DNA of 64,000 nt from an uncultured bacterium. GTDB lineage: Bacteria; Cyanobacteriota; Vampirovibrionia; Gastranaerophilales; Gastranaerophilaceae. Position 1 is the first letter of the stretch, and each line of letters opens with the position of its first letter. Under the pieces are notes generated by a model. The model was not told where the DNA came from. It did no database searches and saw nothing but the letters and a program-made list of their open reading frames with translations. Below are positions 51,779-60,303 of this stretch, in pieces. The stretch is from positions 46,411 to 110,410 of the forward strand of contig CASDOW010000011.1 in assembly GCA_949282195.1 (NCBI GenBank), given 5' to 3'. The position numbers and the translations under genes are program-made.

Positions 51779-53972
51779 TATTTTCCTTGTTTTTATTTTG
51801 AAGTTCTTGAATTTTTCTTTCAAACTCGTCATCTGTAGTATTTTGAATTGTTATCTTGCTTTTATTTGTGATTTCATTCATAACTCTTTCTTGATATTTA
51901 ATTCTATCATGCTGCATGCCTCTTAAAATTTTATTAAAAGTCATCGCTATAATTTTAATATCTTTAAGAGTTAAAGGGCTGTCAGACAATTGCCCGTCAT
52001 TTAATCTTTCTGTAAAAATTTTATTAACAATAGCTTCAATTTCTTCTTGAGTCGGCTTCTTAAGAGAACGAACAGCGCTTTCCAGCGCATCTGCCAACAT
52101 TAAAATAGCAGTTTCTTTTGTCTGCGGCTTTGGACCCGGATAGCGGAATTGATTTTCTGAAACGTTCTCAATTCCTTCTTGTTCAATGGCTTTATTGTAA
52201 AAATGACCTGCCAGACTTTCTCCGTGGTGTTGTTGAATAAAATCAATAATAACTTGCGGAAGTCCGTATTTTTTTGCTATTTCAATACCGTCTTTAGTAT
52301 GAAGCGTAATAACCATTTTACTTTGTCTTGGAGTTAGGGTTGTATGAGGGTTTTCAACTCCAAAATAAGATTGGTTTTCAATAAAGAATAACGGTCTTTG
52401 AAGTTTGCCGATATCATGATAAAAAGCACCTACTCTGGCTAAAATCGAATCAGCACCAATTGCAGCAGCCGCCGCTTCACAAAGATTTGCCACCATTAAA
52501 GAATGATGAAAAGTCCCCGGAGCTGAACTTCTCATTTTAGTCAAGAGTTCTTGGTTTTGATCTGCAAGCTCGATAAGTCCGTAAGGAGAAACGATTTTAA
52601 ATACTTTTTCTATTATAGGAATTAAAAACATTGCAATCATTGAAGAAATTAATCCGTTCAAAAGCCCCACAAAAGGATTTTGAGCTTGATATTGCATAAA
52701 TTTAAAAATTGCCTGAGTTTGAATTTCAAAACACAATACAAAAAACATCGCAAGAAACATAACAAACCCAATTTGCATACCGCACCAGATTATATCAAAC
52801 CTTTTTGAGTATGAAATTCTTGATACAAGATAACTTGAAGTAAGAATTGCAATGATAAAAACATAGACATGCTGAGGGTCGAAAAACAATGTTACCGCCA
52901 ATATTGCAAGCATTAAAATTGAAACCAAAAAGGATAAGATAGGATTGGTAAAAATAGCAAGTATCATGGTAAAAGCAACAAAAGGCATAATATAATTAGA
53001 TATTAAACTTGAATTTGATATTAAAATACAAACATAGGTTAAAACAATTGAAGAAGCCGCAATGTATGCCATATATCTTGGCGTATAGAATTTTTTTTCA
53101 TATTTTTGAATATATAAAATCAAACAATACATCGTTAAACACACGAGAGCAAAAATCCCAAAAACTCCGCCTTTATTCAATTCCAAGACATTATAACCGG
53201 ATTGTTTTAGGGCATCTTTTTTTAATTGAGTAACTTTTTCACCCAATTGCAAAATTTTATCTCCCTTTTTAAAAGACACAACATAAGGCTTAACTGCATT
53301 TTTAGCATTTTTTCTTGCAATTTCTGTTGCGTATTCATCAATAATCAAATTTGGAATAACACAATGTTCAATTAAACCTGAAATTAAAGGATATTGCGTT
53401 TTTTTAACGTGTAAGCCGAGAGTTTTTTCAATAAAATCTTCGCTTAAAAAGTTTTTAACATCCGTATCAAATACGCCGACATTCAACAATTCGTTTAAAA
53501 TATACTTTGTATTTGTAAAAGCAGAAGTTAAGTTAGTATCTGATGTATTTAAAATATATGTTATGGCAGTCTTTTTTCTTTCGGAATCATTTATTTCCAA
53601 TAAATCAAAAAGCTCTTTTTGCTTTACTTGATAAGATTTTTTTTCTTTTCTTATTTTTTCGATTTCATCTATTGCTTTTTGAAGATCAACTTTAATATAA
53701 TCCCCCTCGACAGGAACAACAATAGGACGAATTTTATTTGCAACTTCTCTTTTGATTAACTCGGTTCTTTGTTTATCAATAACTTCAAAATTATTTTTAG
53801 CTAAAATTGTTTTTTGAGCTATTCCATTAACAATTATATTTTGATATAGATAATACCTTACAGATAACAGCGAGGTTATAATTAATGCAACAAAAATAAA
53901 GGCAAAAAAGCCTGCTGCTTTAGATGTTTGAAAAAAATCCTCATTTTTAAATATGTTAAAAAATTTATTCAT
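51771..53972 (-). CDS. pgpH: 7TM-HD cyclic-di-AMP phosphodiesterase PgpH-like
   Basis: 733 residues. One N-terminal helix, an extracytoplasmic 7TMR-HDED domain (about 60-290), seven membrane helices (about 290-480) and a cytoplasmic HD domain. The HD part reads TFHHSLMVANLCEAAAA, GAFYHDIGKLQRP, TLHTKDGIEIAKKYGLP and FIQQHHGESLAGHFY, giving the full set of His and Asp metal ligands. PgpH degrades c-di-AMP. It leads the operon with ybeY and dgkA, as in Firmicutes. Presence implies c-di-AMP signalling, though no cyclase gene is here. Confidence 0.93.
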   Translation of the reverse strand: MNKFFNIFKNEDFFQTSKAAGFFAFIFVALIITSLLSVRYYLYQNIIVNGIAQKTILAKNNFEVIDKQRTELIKREVANKIRPIVVPVEGDYIKVDLQKAIDEIEKIRKEKKSYQVKQKELFDLLEINDSERKKTAITYILNTSDTNLTSAFTNTKYILNELLNVGVFDTDVKNFLSEDFIEKTLGLHVKKTQYPLISGLIEHCVIPNLIIDEYATEIARKNAKNAVKPYVVSFKKGDKILQLGEKVTQLKKDALKQSGYNVLELNKGGVFGIFALVCLTMYCLILYIQKYEKKFYTPRYMAYIAASSIVLTYVCILISNSSLISNYIMPFVAFTMILAIFTNPILSFLVSILMLAILAVTLFFDPQHVYVFIIAILTSSYLVSRISYSKRFDIIWCGMQIGFVMFLAMFFVLCFEIQTQAIFKFMQYQAQNPFVGLLNGLISSMIAMFLIPIIEKVFKIVSPYGLIELADQNQELLTKMRSSAPGTFHHSLMVANLCEAAAAAIGADSILARVGAFYHDIGKLQRPLFFIENQSYFGVENPHTTLTPRQSKMVITLHTKDGIEIAKKYGLPQVIIDFIQQHHGESLAGHFYNKAIEQEGIENVSENQFRYPGPKPQTKETAILMLADALESAVRSLKKPTQEEIEAIVNKIFTERLNDGQLSDSPLTLKDIKIIAMTFNKILRGMQHDRIKYQERVMNEITNKSKITIQNTTDDEFERKIQELQNKNKENNE

Positions 53973-54048
53973 TTAAAATCCTAAATACTAAAAAATTACA
54001 TCTTAATTATTATACACTAAATTCATTTTTCCTATATACTTTTATATT

Positions 54049-55584
54049 ATGAAAAGAAGATTAATTATTACGGCATTAATATCAATTTTATTAATTTATC
54101 AAGCTCAAGCAAGAGAAAATATAAGAGAAGTTTTTAAAAACAATAAAGCAGTTATTCATACTATTAACATTAGAAATTTTGCCGCTGTTGACAAAAATCT
54201 TGACGGTTTAATTGACCCAAAAGACAAAGATACAAAAGGCACATTTTTAAACGCAAAAGAAAAACTTCAAACACTTAAAAATGAAGGCATAAATACAATT
54301 TATGTTTTACCGATTACCCCAAGCGGAAAACTAAAAGCCCTAGGGACAGCAGGTTCGTTATATGCAATGGATTCTTTTAATACAATCAATCCTCAACTTG
54401 ATGATGAAAACAACTCAATTTCAGCTTTTGACGAAGCAAAAGAATTTATAAAAACAGCTCACGAACTTGATTTAAATGTTATTTTAGATTTACCGAGCTG
54501 CGGGTCTTATGATTTAAGCATAAAAAAACCGAGCTGGTTTATATTAGACAAAAACCAAGAGGCGCTTATCCCTGCCGATTGGACAGATGTAAGGCTATTT
54601 AAGGTTTATAACAAAGATAAAACACTATATGATGAAACTCTAAATAATTTTAAGAGTTTTGTTGATATGGCTCAAAATATCGGTTTTGACGGCATAAGAG
54701 CAGATGTTGCAGCGATTAAACCAAAAGAATTTTGGAAAGAAGTAATAACTTATGCCAGAAGCAAAAACGAAAACTTTTTATTTTTAGCGGAAGCAAGCCT
54801 TGAATGGAGCAACCCTGCCCCTCAAACAGTAAGCAAATATACATCAGTAGATGAATTATTAGAAGCCGGCTTTGATTGTTATTATGGTTCTTGGAGCGAT
54901 TTTAAAAACATCAAAACAAAAGAAGAATTTGATAGAAAAATTCAAAACAATTTAAAAAACTTAAAGAAAAACAAAGGCAAATCTATCATGGCGGCTTTTG
55001 CAACCCATGACCAACAAGCACCTATTTTAAGAGGCAAAAATTACTGGGATATGATTTTATGGTTAACTACCACCCTGCCTGTTAATTCATACTTTTTAGA
55101 CGGTTTTTCTCAAGGCGATGATTTTACCTATCCTTATGAAAACAAAAAAGCCAAAAACAGCCAAACTGATGATGAATATTATTTCGTACACAGCGGAATG
55201 TTTGATATTTTTAATATGACAGGACCAATTCGAAATAAACACCCCGAACTAAAGAAAAAATACCTAAAAGCAATTAATTTCAAAGAAAGAAATATTGATT
55301 TAATAAGCAAGGGAAAATTTAAAATATTGGAAACAAATAATGAAAAAGTTTTTGCTTATTCAATAACCGACAAAGACAGAGAACTTATTGTTTTCGGTTC
55401 CTTGGACGAAAATCAAAATCAAGAGGTTAATATTAAATCAAAATACTTAAGTAAAGACTATCTTTTTTCTTTAATAAATACAAAAATGCAGCCGAAAATC
55501 GAAAAAAATCACATAAAAGCTACACTTGAGCCCTTAGAAATACAAGTTTACATGGTTAGTCTAGCAAAGACTCGAGCAATGTAG
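54049..55584 (+). CDS. Secreted GH13 alpha-amylase-family enzyme
   Basis: 511 residues. Signal peptide MKRRLIITALISILLIYQAQA. The GH13 barrel has NVILDLPSCGSYDLS, FDGIRADVAAIKP (nucleophile Asp after Arg), FLFLAEASLEWSNP (acid/base Glu) and FATHDQQAPILRG (His-Asp). A C-terminal beta domain follows from about 440. The substrate is probably an alpha-glucan or maltodextrin, handled outside the cytoplasm; it would complement MalQ. The start has a TATACT 8 nt upstream and no Shine-Dalgarno. Its 3' end overlaps the opposing RHH gene by 29 bp. Confidence 0.85.
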   Translation: MKRRLIITALISILLIYQAQARENIREVFKNNKAVIHTINIRNFAAVDKNLDGLIDPKDKDTKGTFLNAKEKLQTLKNEGINTIYVLPITPSGKLKALGTAGSLYAMDSFNTINPQLDDENNSISAFDEAKEFIKTAHELDLNVILDLPSCGSYDLSIKKPSWFILDKNQEALIPADWTDVRLFKVYNKDKTLYDETLNNFKSFVDMAQNIGFDGIRADVAAIKPKEFWKEVITYARSKNENFLFLAEASLEWSNPAPQTVSKYTSVDELLEAGFDCYYGSWSDFKNIKTKEEFDRKIQNNLKNLKKNKGKSIMAAFATHDQQAPILRGKNYWDMILWLTTTLPVNSYFLDGFSQGDDFTYPYENKKAKNSQTDDEYYFVHSGMFDIFNMTGPIRNKHPELKKKYLKAINFKERNIDLISKGKFKILETNNEKVFAYSITDKDRELIVFGSLDENQNQEVNIKSKYLSKDYLFSLINTKMQPKIEKNHIKATLEPLEIQVYMVSLAKTRAM

Positions 55585-55744
55585 CCTCTTGTTGAGCTTT
55601 TTTAGGTGCTATTGCATTTGATTTTTTAATATAATTTCTAAGAGCCTCTCTGATTAATTCAGAACGGGTTCTTTGCTCTTTTTGCGCCATTTCATCTATA
55701 GTTTTTAAAAAATTATCTTTCATAGAAATTAATATCTTTGCCAT
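55556..55744 (-). CDS. Ribbon-helix-helix (CopG-like) DNA-binding protein
   Basis: 62 residues. AKILISMKDNFLKTIDEMAQKEQ then RTRSELIREALRNYI, nearly the same as the protein at 22730 (shared RTRSELIREALR, same length, both ending in LE(S/A)LLD). GAGGTG precedes the ATG. No toxin gene is attached. Likely a stand-alone regulator that arose by duplication. Confidence 0.85.
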   Translation of the reverse strand: MAKILISMKDNFLKTIDEMAQKEQRTRSELIREALRNYIKKSNAIAPKKAQQEATLLESLLD

Positions 55745-55869
55745 AATACACCTCTTTTTTTGGATTATAACATTTTTTTCTCAACTTTTCAAAAGAGTTA
55801 GCCTTTGTAGCTAATTTCTTTTAAATTTAGCCTATGCAAGAATTTTAAAAGATTAAGAAAGGGAAAATT

Positions 55870-56247
55870 ATGACAAAAAAAATGGAAATCTACAAATGCG
55901 ATATGTGCGCAAATGTTGTTGAAGTAACGCACGAAGGCGCAGGAACATTAGTTTGTTGCGGCGAAAACATGAAATTATTGGAAGAACACCATGCCAGTGA
56001 AAATAATGCTCATTTTGCTCATATTGAACATATTGATGACATTGAAAAAAAAGTTACCTTCACTCATGGAGCTACAATAGAACACCATATTGAATTTATT
56101 GAAGCAATTTCAAATGATGGTGTTTACATAAAAAGAAAATATTTAAAAGAAACCGATAAACCTGAAATGACATTTAAATGCAATTGTAAAGAAGGTTTTT
56201 ATATCAGAATTTATTGCAACATAGACGGCGTTTGGGTAACAAAATAG
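55870..56247 (+). CDS. Desulfoferrodoxin-like protein with altered active site
   Basis: 125 residues. The N-terminal desulforedoxin domain is intact: YKCDMCANVVEVTHEGAGTLVCCGENM supplies four Cys for a rubredoxin-like iron. The second domain is that of superoxide reductase: H in AHFAHIE, and HGATIEHH with the 6-residue His spacing, give three His ligands. The usual C-x2-H at the end (YCNLHGLW in the family) reads YCNIDGVW, so the fourth His is Asp, and the catalytic Lys before the first His is Ala. AAGGGAAAAT precedes the ATG. A ferritin-like gene follows after 8 bp. Confidence 0.85.
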   Translation: MTKKMEIYKCDMCANVVEVTHEGAGTLVCCGENMKLLEEHHASENNAHFAHIEHIDDIEKKVTFTHGATIEHHIEFIEAISNDGVYIKRKYLKETDKPEMTFKCNCKEGFYIRIYCNIDGVWVTK

Positions 56248-56255
56248 GGGCAAAA

Positions 56256-56741
56256 ATGGATACAAAATTAATTGATGCTTTCAACAAACAAATTAATCAC
56301 CAGTTTTACAGTGCATATTTATATTTTGCAATGTCAACCTATTTTGACGAAATTGCAATGAGAGGTTTTTGTGATTATATGAAACACAAAGCCTCTCAAA
56401 AATTAAGCTGTGCACAAAAGATTTATGATTACATTATTTTAAGAGATGAAAAGTTAACTCTTCTAAAAATTGACGAACCTTCAATTGATTGGATAAATGC
56501 AACAGATTTATTCTCGAGTGCATTAAATTGCGAAGAATTTACTTTGACCAAGCTTAATGAACTTTATAAAGCAGCAAAAGAAACAGATGATATTGCCGCT
56601 GTTGAATATGTTGCGGATTTAATATCCGAGCAAGTAATCAATGTCGGAAAAATGAGAAAACTTGTATTTAGAATTAAAAACTCAAATATAATTTCTCCAA
56701 ACATTGAAATACTTGAACTGGGCATCAAAGAAGGAATTTAG
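56256..56741 (+). CDS. Ferritin-like protein lacking ferroxidase residues
   Basis: 161 residues from the ATG at 56256 (GGGG before it; a longer frame overlaps the previous gene without a ribosome site). The four-helix ferritin fold is clear: NKQINHQFYSAYLYFAMSTYF, GFCDYMKHKASQKLSCAQKIYDYI, CEEFTLTKLNELYKAA and ISEQVINVGKM. Against bacterial FtnA the diiron residues are changed: the helix A Glu is Gln (HQFYSAY), the E-E-x2-H of helix B is Q-K-x2-C, and only the helix C Glu and helix D Gln remain. It may store iron without oxidising it, bind something else, or pair with normal ferritin subunits. Confidence 0.8.
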   Translation: MDTKLIDAFNKQINHQFYSAYLYFAMSTYFDEIAMRGFCDYMKHKASQKLSCAQKIYDYIILRDEKLTLLKIDEPSIDWINATDLFSSALNCEEFTLTKLNELYKAAKETDDIAAVEYVADLISEQVINVGKMRKLVFRIKNSNIISPNIEILELGIKEGI

Positions 56742-57380
56742 CTAAACAATCTTTTTGCAATATTTTGCTATAGGACAATTGGCGCAATTTGGTTTTTGGG
56801 GTTTGCATATGTTTTGCCCTAAAGTTACAAGATAGGTATTAAAATCAATCCAATATTTCTTAGGGAGAATTTTTCTCAATTCAAATTCTGTTTCATCGGG
56901 AGTCTTTGTTTCAACATAACCTAAACGATTGGAAATCCTATGCACATGGACATCAACGCAAATCCCTGAAATACCAAAGCCTTTAGTTAAAACAAGATTG
57001 GCGGTTTTTCTTCCGACACCTTTAAATTGAATCAATTCTTCGATAGTTGAAGGTACTTTGGAATTATATTTTTCAACAATGATTTTAGACAGTTCAACTA
57101 TTTGCAAAGCTTTGTTTTTATAAAAACCAACGGGATAAATTGCATTTTCTAAAGTTTTTGGGTCAATTTTTATCATTTCATCAGGAGTTGAAGCAATTTC
57201 CAACATTCTTTTAGAAGCGCCGATTGTGGTTTTATCATTCGTTCTTAAAGACAAAATACAGCAAATTAAAACAATATATGGGTCTTTTACATTCTCCATA
57301 AAGTCCACAAATTCACTATGAGGCAAAATATTATTGTCAAAATCGTGCTTTAAAATTGAAAAAATGCTATCAATATCCAT
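56742..57380 (-). CDS. nth: Endonuclease III
   Basis: 212 residues from the ATG at 57380; a longer frame from 57422 has no support. [21 protein letters not shown] is the helix-hairpin-helix with the catalytic Lys, [15 protein letters not shown] holds the catalytic Asp, and [19 protein letters not shown] is the C-x6-C-x2-C-x5-C 4Fe-4S loop. It removes oxidised pyrimidines and nicks abasic sites. No Shine-Dalgarno: TATAAT ends 6 nt before the ATG. It is divergent from trxA with only 35 bp between. Confidence 0.95.
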   Translation of the reverse strand: MDIDSIFSILKHDFDNNILPHSEFVDFMENVKDPYIVLICCILSLRTNDKTTIGASKRMLEIASTPDEMIKIDPKTLENAIYPVGFYKNKALQIVELSKIIVEKYNSKVPSTIEELIQFKGVGRKTANLVLTKGFGISGICVDVHVHRISNRLGYVETKTPDETEFELRKILPKKYWIDFNTYLVTLGQNICKPQKPNCANCPIAKYCKKIV

Positions 57381-57392
57381 GGTATAATTATA
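57380..57392. promoter_or_regulatory. Palindromic shared -10 element of nth and trxA
   Basis: TATAATTATA (57383-57392) reads TATAAT on both strands. On the plus strand TGG precedes it, giving an extended -10 for trxA. On the minus strand it ends 6 nt before the nth ATG. If both are used, two polymerases compete for one site. Confidence 0.5.
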
Positions 57393-57415
57393 TAAAAAAC
57401 AAAAAGGAGGTAAAT

Positions 57416-57739
57416 ATGGCAAATATTGAAGAAATAAACGATAGTAATTTTGAAAATGTCGTGTTTAATTCATCTCAAATTGTTCTTGTTGATTTTTGGG
57501 CACCTTGGTGCGGACCATGTCGAAAGCTGGCTCCCGTATTAGAGCAAATTCAAAATGAATTTATAGAGTCAATTAAAGTGGTTAAAATTGACGTAGATAA
57601 AAACCCGCAAAAGGCAAAAGACTTTGGAATAGCTTCTCTTCCAAGTATTTTAATATTTCAAAACAAAGAAGTTAAAGAAGTTATGGTTGGAATGATGCCA
57701 AAAAGCGCAATCATATCAAACATTAAAAAATATCTTTAA
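57416..57739 (+). CDS. trxA: Thioredoxin
   Basis: 107 residues from the ATG at 57416, which has AAAGGAGGTAAAT, a perfect ribosome site. [23 protein letters not shown] holds the WCGPC redox motif; [25 protein letters not shown] has the cis-Pro. It is the cytoplasmic disulfide reductant; no thioredoxin reductase gene is here. It overlaps the glutaredoxin gene tail to tail by 4 bp. Confidence 0.95.
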   Translation: MANIEEINDSNFENVVFNSSQIVLVDFWAPWCGPCRKLAPVLEQIQNEFIESIKVVKIDVDKNPQKAKDFGIASLPSILIFQNKEVKEVMVGMMPKSAIISNIKKYL

Positions 57740-57993
57740 TCAAAAGATATTAAATTATTGTTGTATTTATCAACTAAATCGCTGTAACCGCCAATATTTA
57801 CACCGTCGATAATAATTTGAGGAAAAGTTGCCAAAGATTTAAGATTATAGTCTTTGGTTAATTTTTCTCGCATTTCATCTTCATTATCATCACAAGGAAT
57901 TTCTTTAAAATCAACTTTATGATTTTCTAAGAACAATTTTGCTCTCATACAAAAAGGACAATAATCAAGAGTGTAAATTTCTACGTTTTTCAT
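57736..57993 (-). CDS. Glutaredoxin
   Basis: 85 residues. VEIYTLDYCPFCMRAKLFLENHKVDFKEI contains the C-P-F-C active site, and SLATFPQIIIDGVNIGGYSDLV the TxP loop and glutathione-site Gly-Gly. It reduces disulfides using glutathione or, in glutathione-free bacteria, thioredoxin reductase. It overlaps the upstream TPR gene by 4 bp (ATGA). Confidence 0.93.
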   Translation of the reverse strand: MKNVEIYTLDYCPFCMRAKLFLENHKVDFKEIPCDDNEDEMREKLTKDYNLKSLATFPQIIIDGVNIGGYSDLVDKYNNNLISFD

Positions 57994-58451
57994 TTTTTAA
58001 TCCTATCTAAAAGTTTAGCTATACTTGCCTTTTCATCTTCAGGTATATCTAATTTCAGATAGTCTTCAAAATATTCTATTGATGAAATTTTATCATCTCT
58101 GCTTAAAAATAACATTCCGAGTTTTTTATATGGAAGTGCAAATTTTTCATTTAGCATTGTTGCTTTTAAATATGCGCCAATTGCTCTATCTATTTGATTA
58201 TCAGCTTGATAAGCTTCGCCAAGCATAAAATACAGCAAATGGCTTTTTGTTTTTTCAACAACTAATTCTAAATTAGAAATTGCGCTTGGCCAATTGCCCA
58301 TCTCCATAAAAATTCGGGCTAATTCGTAGTTATAATCCACATTGTCAGGTTCTTCTTCTGTTGCAATGTGTAGCATTTCCATAGCATCATCATATCTGCA
58401 ATCAGCTATTAATTCTCTTATGTAGTCAATTCTTGATAATTCATTACTCAT
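57990..58451 (-). CDS. Cytoplasmic TPR-repeat protein
   Basis: 153 residues, three to four tetratricopeptide repeats: ADCRYDDAMEMLHIATEEEPDNVDYNYELARIFMEMGNWPSAISNLELVVEKT, AYQADNQIDRAIGAYLKATML and LFLSRDDKISSIEYFEDYLKL. No signal peptide. Coupled to the glutaredoxin gene, so perhaps linked to thiol homeostasis, but TPR proteins are generic scaffolds. Confidence 0.8.
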   Translation of the reverse strand: MSNELSRIDYIRELIADCRYDDAMEMLHIATEEEPDNVDYNYELARIFMEMGNWPSAISNLELVVEKTKSHLLYFMLGEAYQADNQIDRAIGAYLKATMLNEKFALPYKKLGMLFLSRDDKISSIEYFEDYLKLDIPEDEKASIAKLLDRIKK

Positions 58452-58495
58452 ATGTTTTAATTATTACATAAAGAAAATAAAAAAGGAATTAAATT

Positions 58496-59290
58496 ATGTC
58501 AGGACACTCCAAGTGGGCAAATATTAAACATAAAAAAGCAAAAGCAGACGCTGCACGCGGCGCAAACTTTGCTAAATTTTCAAGAGAAATAATCATTGCA
58601 GCCAAAATCGGCGGCGGAGATTTAAACGGCAATTTCAGATTAAGAACAGCCGTTGAAAAAGCAAAAGCAGGCGGATTACCTAACGATACAATTAAAAGAG
58701 CTATCGATAAAGGTTGTGGCAATTTGGCAGGTGATAACTACGAAGAAATAACTTACGAAGGTTATGGCGCAGGCGGAGTTGCAGTTTTTATTGAAGCCGC
58801 AACCGACAACAAAAACAGAACCGCAGGAGATATCAGAAGTTATTTCACAAAATTTGGCGGAAATCTTGGTGAAACCGGTTGCGTAGGTTGGATTTTTGAG
58901 CCATACGGAATTATTGCAATAGACAAACCCCAAGAAAAATCAAAACGTTCTAAAGAAGAAGTAAAAATGTTTGATTTCGATAAATTGTTTGAAGATTCAA
59001 TGGAATTTGATCCGATTGATGTTTATGAAGACACTGACGAAGACGATTATAAAATCAAAACTTCAACAGAAAATCTTGAGGCAACTGCAAAAGGGCTTGA
59101 AAATTTAGGCTACACAATAAAAAGTGCCGAAGCAACAAGAATTCCTTCTAATTCTAATGAGATAACAGACCCGGCAATTGCAAAAAAAGTTTTATTGCTA
59201 TTAGAAAAATTAGATGAACATGATGATGTTCAAAATGTTTACTCTAATTTTGAAGCAAGTGATGACATTATGGCATCTGTTGATATGTAG
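58496..59290 (+). CDS. yebC: YebC/PmpR-TACO1 family protein
   Basis: 264 residues. MSGHSKWANIKHKKAKADAARGANFAKFSREIIIAAKIGG is the invariant start of the family. GLPNDTIKRAIDKG, GYGAGGVAVFIEAATDNKNRTAGDIRS and GGNLGETGCVGWIF follow. It is slightly longer than usual because of an acidic insert near 150-185 (EDTDEDDY). Members act as transcription regulators or, as recently described for relatives, relieve ribosome stalling. It stands alone, followed by the PiT-like gene after 17 bp. Confidence 0.93.
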   Translation: MSGHSKWANIKHKKAKADAARGANFAKFSREIIIAAKIGGGDLNGNFRLRTAVEKAKAGGLPNDTIKRAIDKGCGNLAGDNYEEITYEGYGAGGVAVFIEAATDNKNRTAGDIRSYFTKFGGNLGETGCVGWIFEPYGIIAIDKPQEKSKRSKEEVKMFDFDKLFEDSMEFDPIDVYEDTDEDDYKIKTSTENLEATAKGLENLGYTIKSAEATRIPSNSNEITDPAIAKKVLLLLEKLDEHDDVQNVYSNFEASDDIMASVDM

Positions 59291-59307
59291 TGTAAAGCGG
59301 TAAATTT

Positions 59308-60303
59308 ATGATTGAAATTACACCAAGTTTTATATATATGATTATAGGGTTTTTACTTTCCCTATATGCTTGCGTTTCAAATGATGCCATACAAACTTTG
59401 GGAACTTTCTTAAACACAACCAAAAACAGACCCGTATGGCAAATTTGGCTATATGTCGGCTTAGTTATGGTTTTAACCTTCAGCATAGGCTGGTATATAA
59501 ATGACGGCGATATGGCATTTGGGCGTTTAGATAGAATACCGCATGCACAAACTTTCTATTGGTGGCATATTCTACCGCCTTTAGTATTGTTATATTTAAC
59601 AAAAAAAGGCATTCCTGTTGCAACTGCATTTTTAATTGTGAGCGTTTTTTCATCATCAACAGTAGTCGGTCTAATAGTTGCAAAATCCTTCATTGGCTAT
59701 GTTACGGCTTTAATTTGCTCTTTAGTGTTATATTTCTTCATAGCTCGCAGAGTTGAAAAAATCTTTTTGTATATGAAAAATAAGCCGATTTCAACACCTT
59801 GGATAATTGCAAAATGGCTTTCTACCGCCTTTTTGTGGAGCGCATGGCTTCTACAGGACGGAGCTGTATTATTTATATATTTGCCTCGGAAACTGACACT
59901 GCTTGAATTAATACTCAGCTTATCGGCATTTTTGGCTTTATTATATTTGTTATGCTATAAAAGAGGCGGCGAAATTCAAAACATAGTTAAATTAAAAACA
60001 AACACTCAAGACCCAAGAAGTGCCACTATTATCGATTGTGTTTATGCAATTATATTAATTTATTTTCAAACGGTAAATAATATTCCAATGTCCACAACTT
60101 GGGTATTTTTAGGAGTTTTGGCAGGCAGAGAAATTGCTCTATATAACAGATTACGTTTTATAACAGAGAAAAAAGTATATAAACATTTAATAAAAGACTT
60201 AACAAAAGCGATAATCGGGCTGGTTGTGTCTATCATTGTTGTATTTATTTTGAACAACCACAGACAAATAATTGATATTTTAATGCACTACATTAGTCTA
60301 TAA
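59308..60303 (+). CDS. PiT-family-like (phosphate/anion) membrane permease
   Basis: 331 residues, polytopic. LYACVSNDAIQTLGTFLN near the N-terminus and VNNIPMSTTWVFLGVLAGREIA in the second half correspond to the two GxNDxxxxxGT and (P)xSTTH repeats of PiT phosphate symporters, but both are altered: the first lacks the Gly before N-D and the second has Trp in place of His. It is also shorter than typical PiT proteins. Phosphate or another anion is a reasonable substrate guess. It overlaps the opposing Fe-S gene by 11 bp. Confidence 0.65.
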   Translation: MIEITPSFIYMIIGFLLSLYACVSNDAIQTLGTFLNTTKNRPVWQIWLYVGLVMVLTFSIGWYINDGDMAFGRLDRIPHAQTFYWWHILPPLVLLYLTKKGIPVATAFLIVSVFSSSTVVGLIVAKSFIGYVTALICSLVLYFFIARRVEKIFLYMKNKPISTPWIIAKWLSTAFLWSAWLLQDGAVLFIYLPRKLTLLELILSLSAFLALLYLLCYKRGGEIQNIVKLKTNTQDPRSATIIDCVYAIILIYFQTVNNIPMSTTWVFLGVLAGREIALYNRLRFITEKKVYKHLIKDLTKAIIGLVVSIIVVFILNNHRQIIDILMHYISL

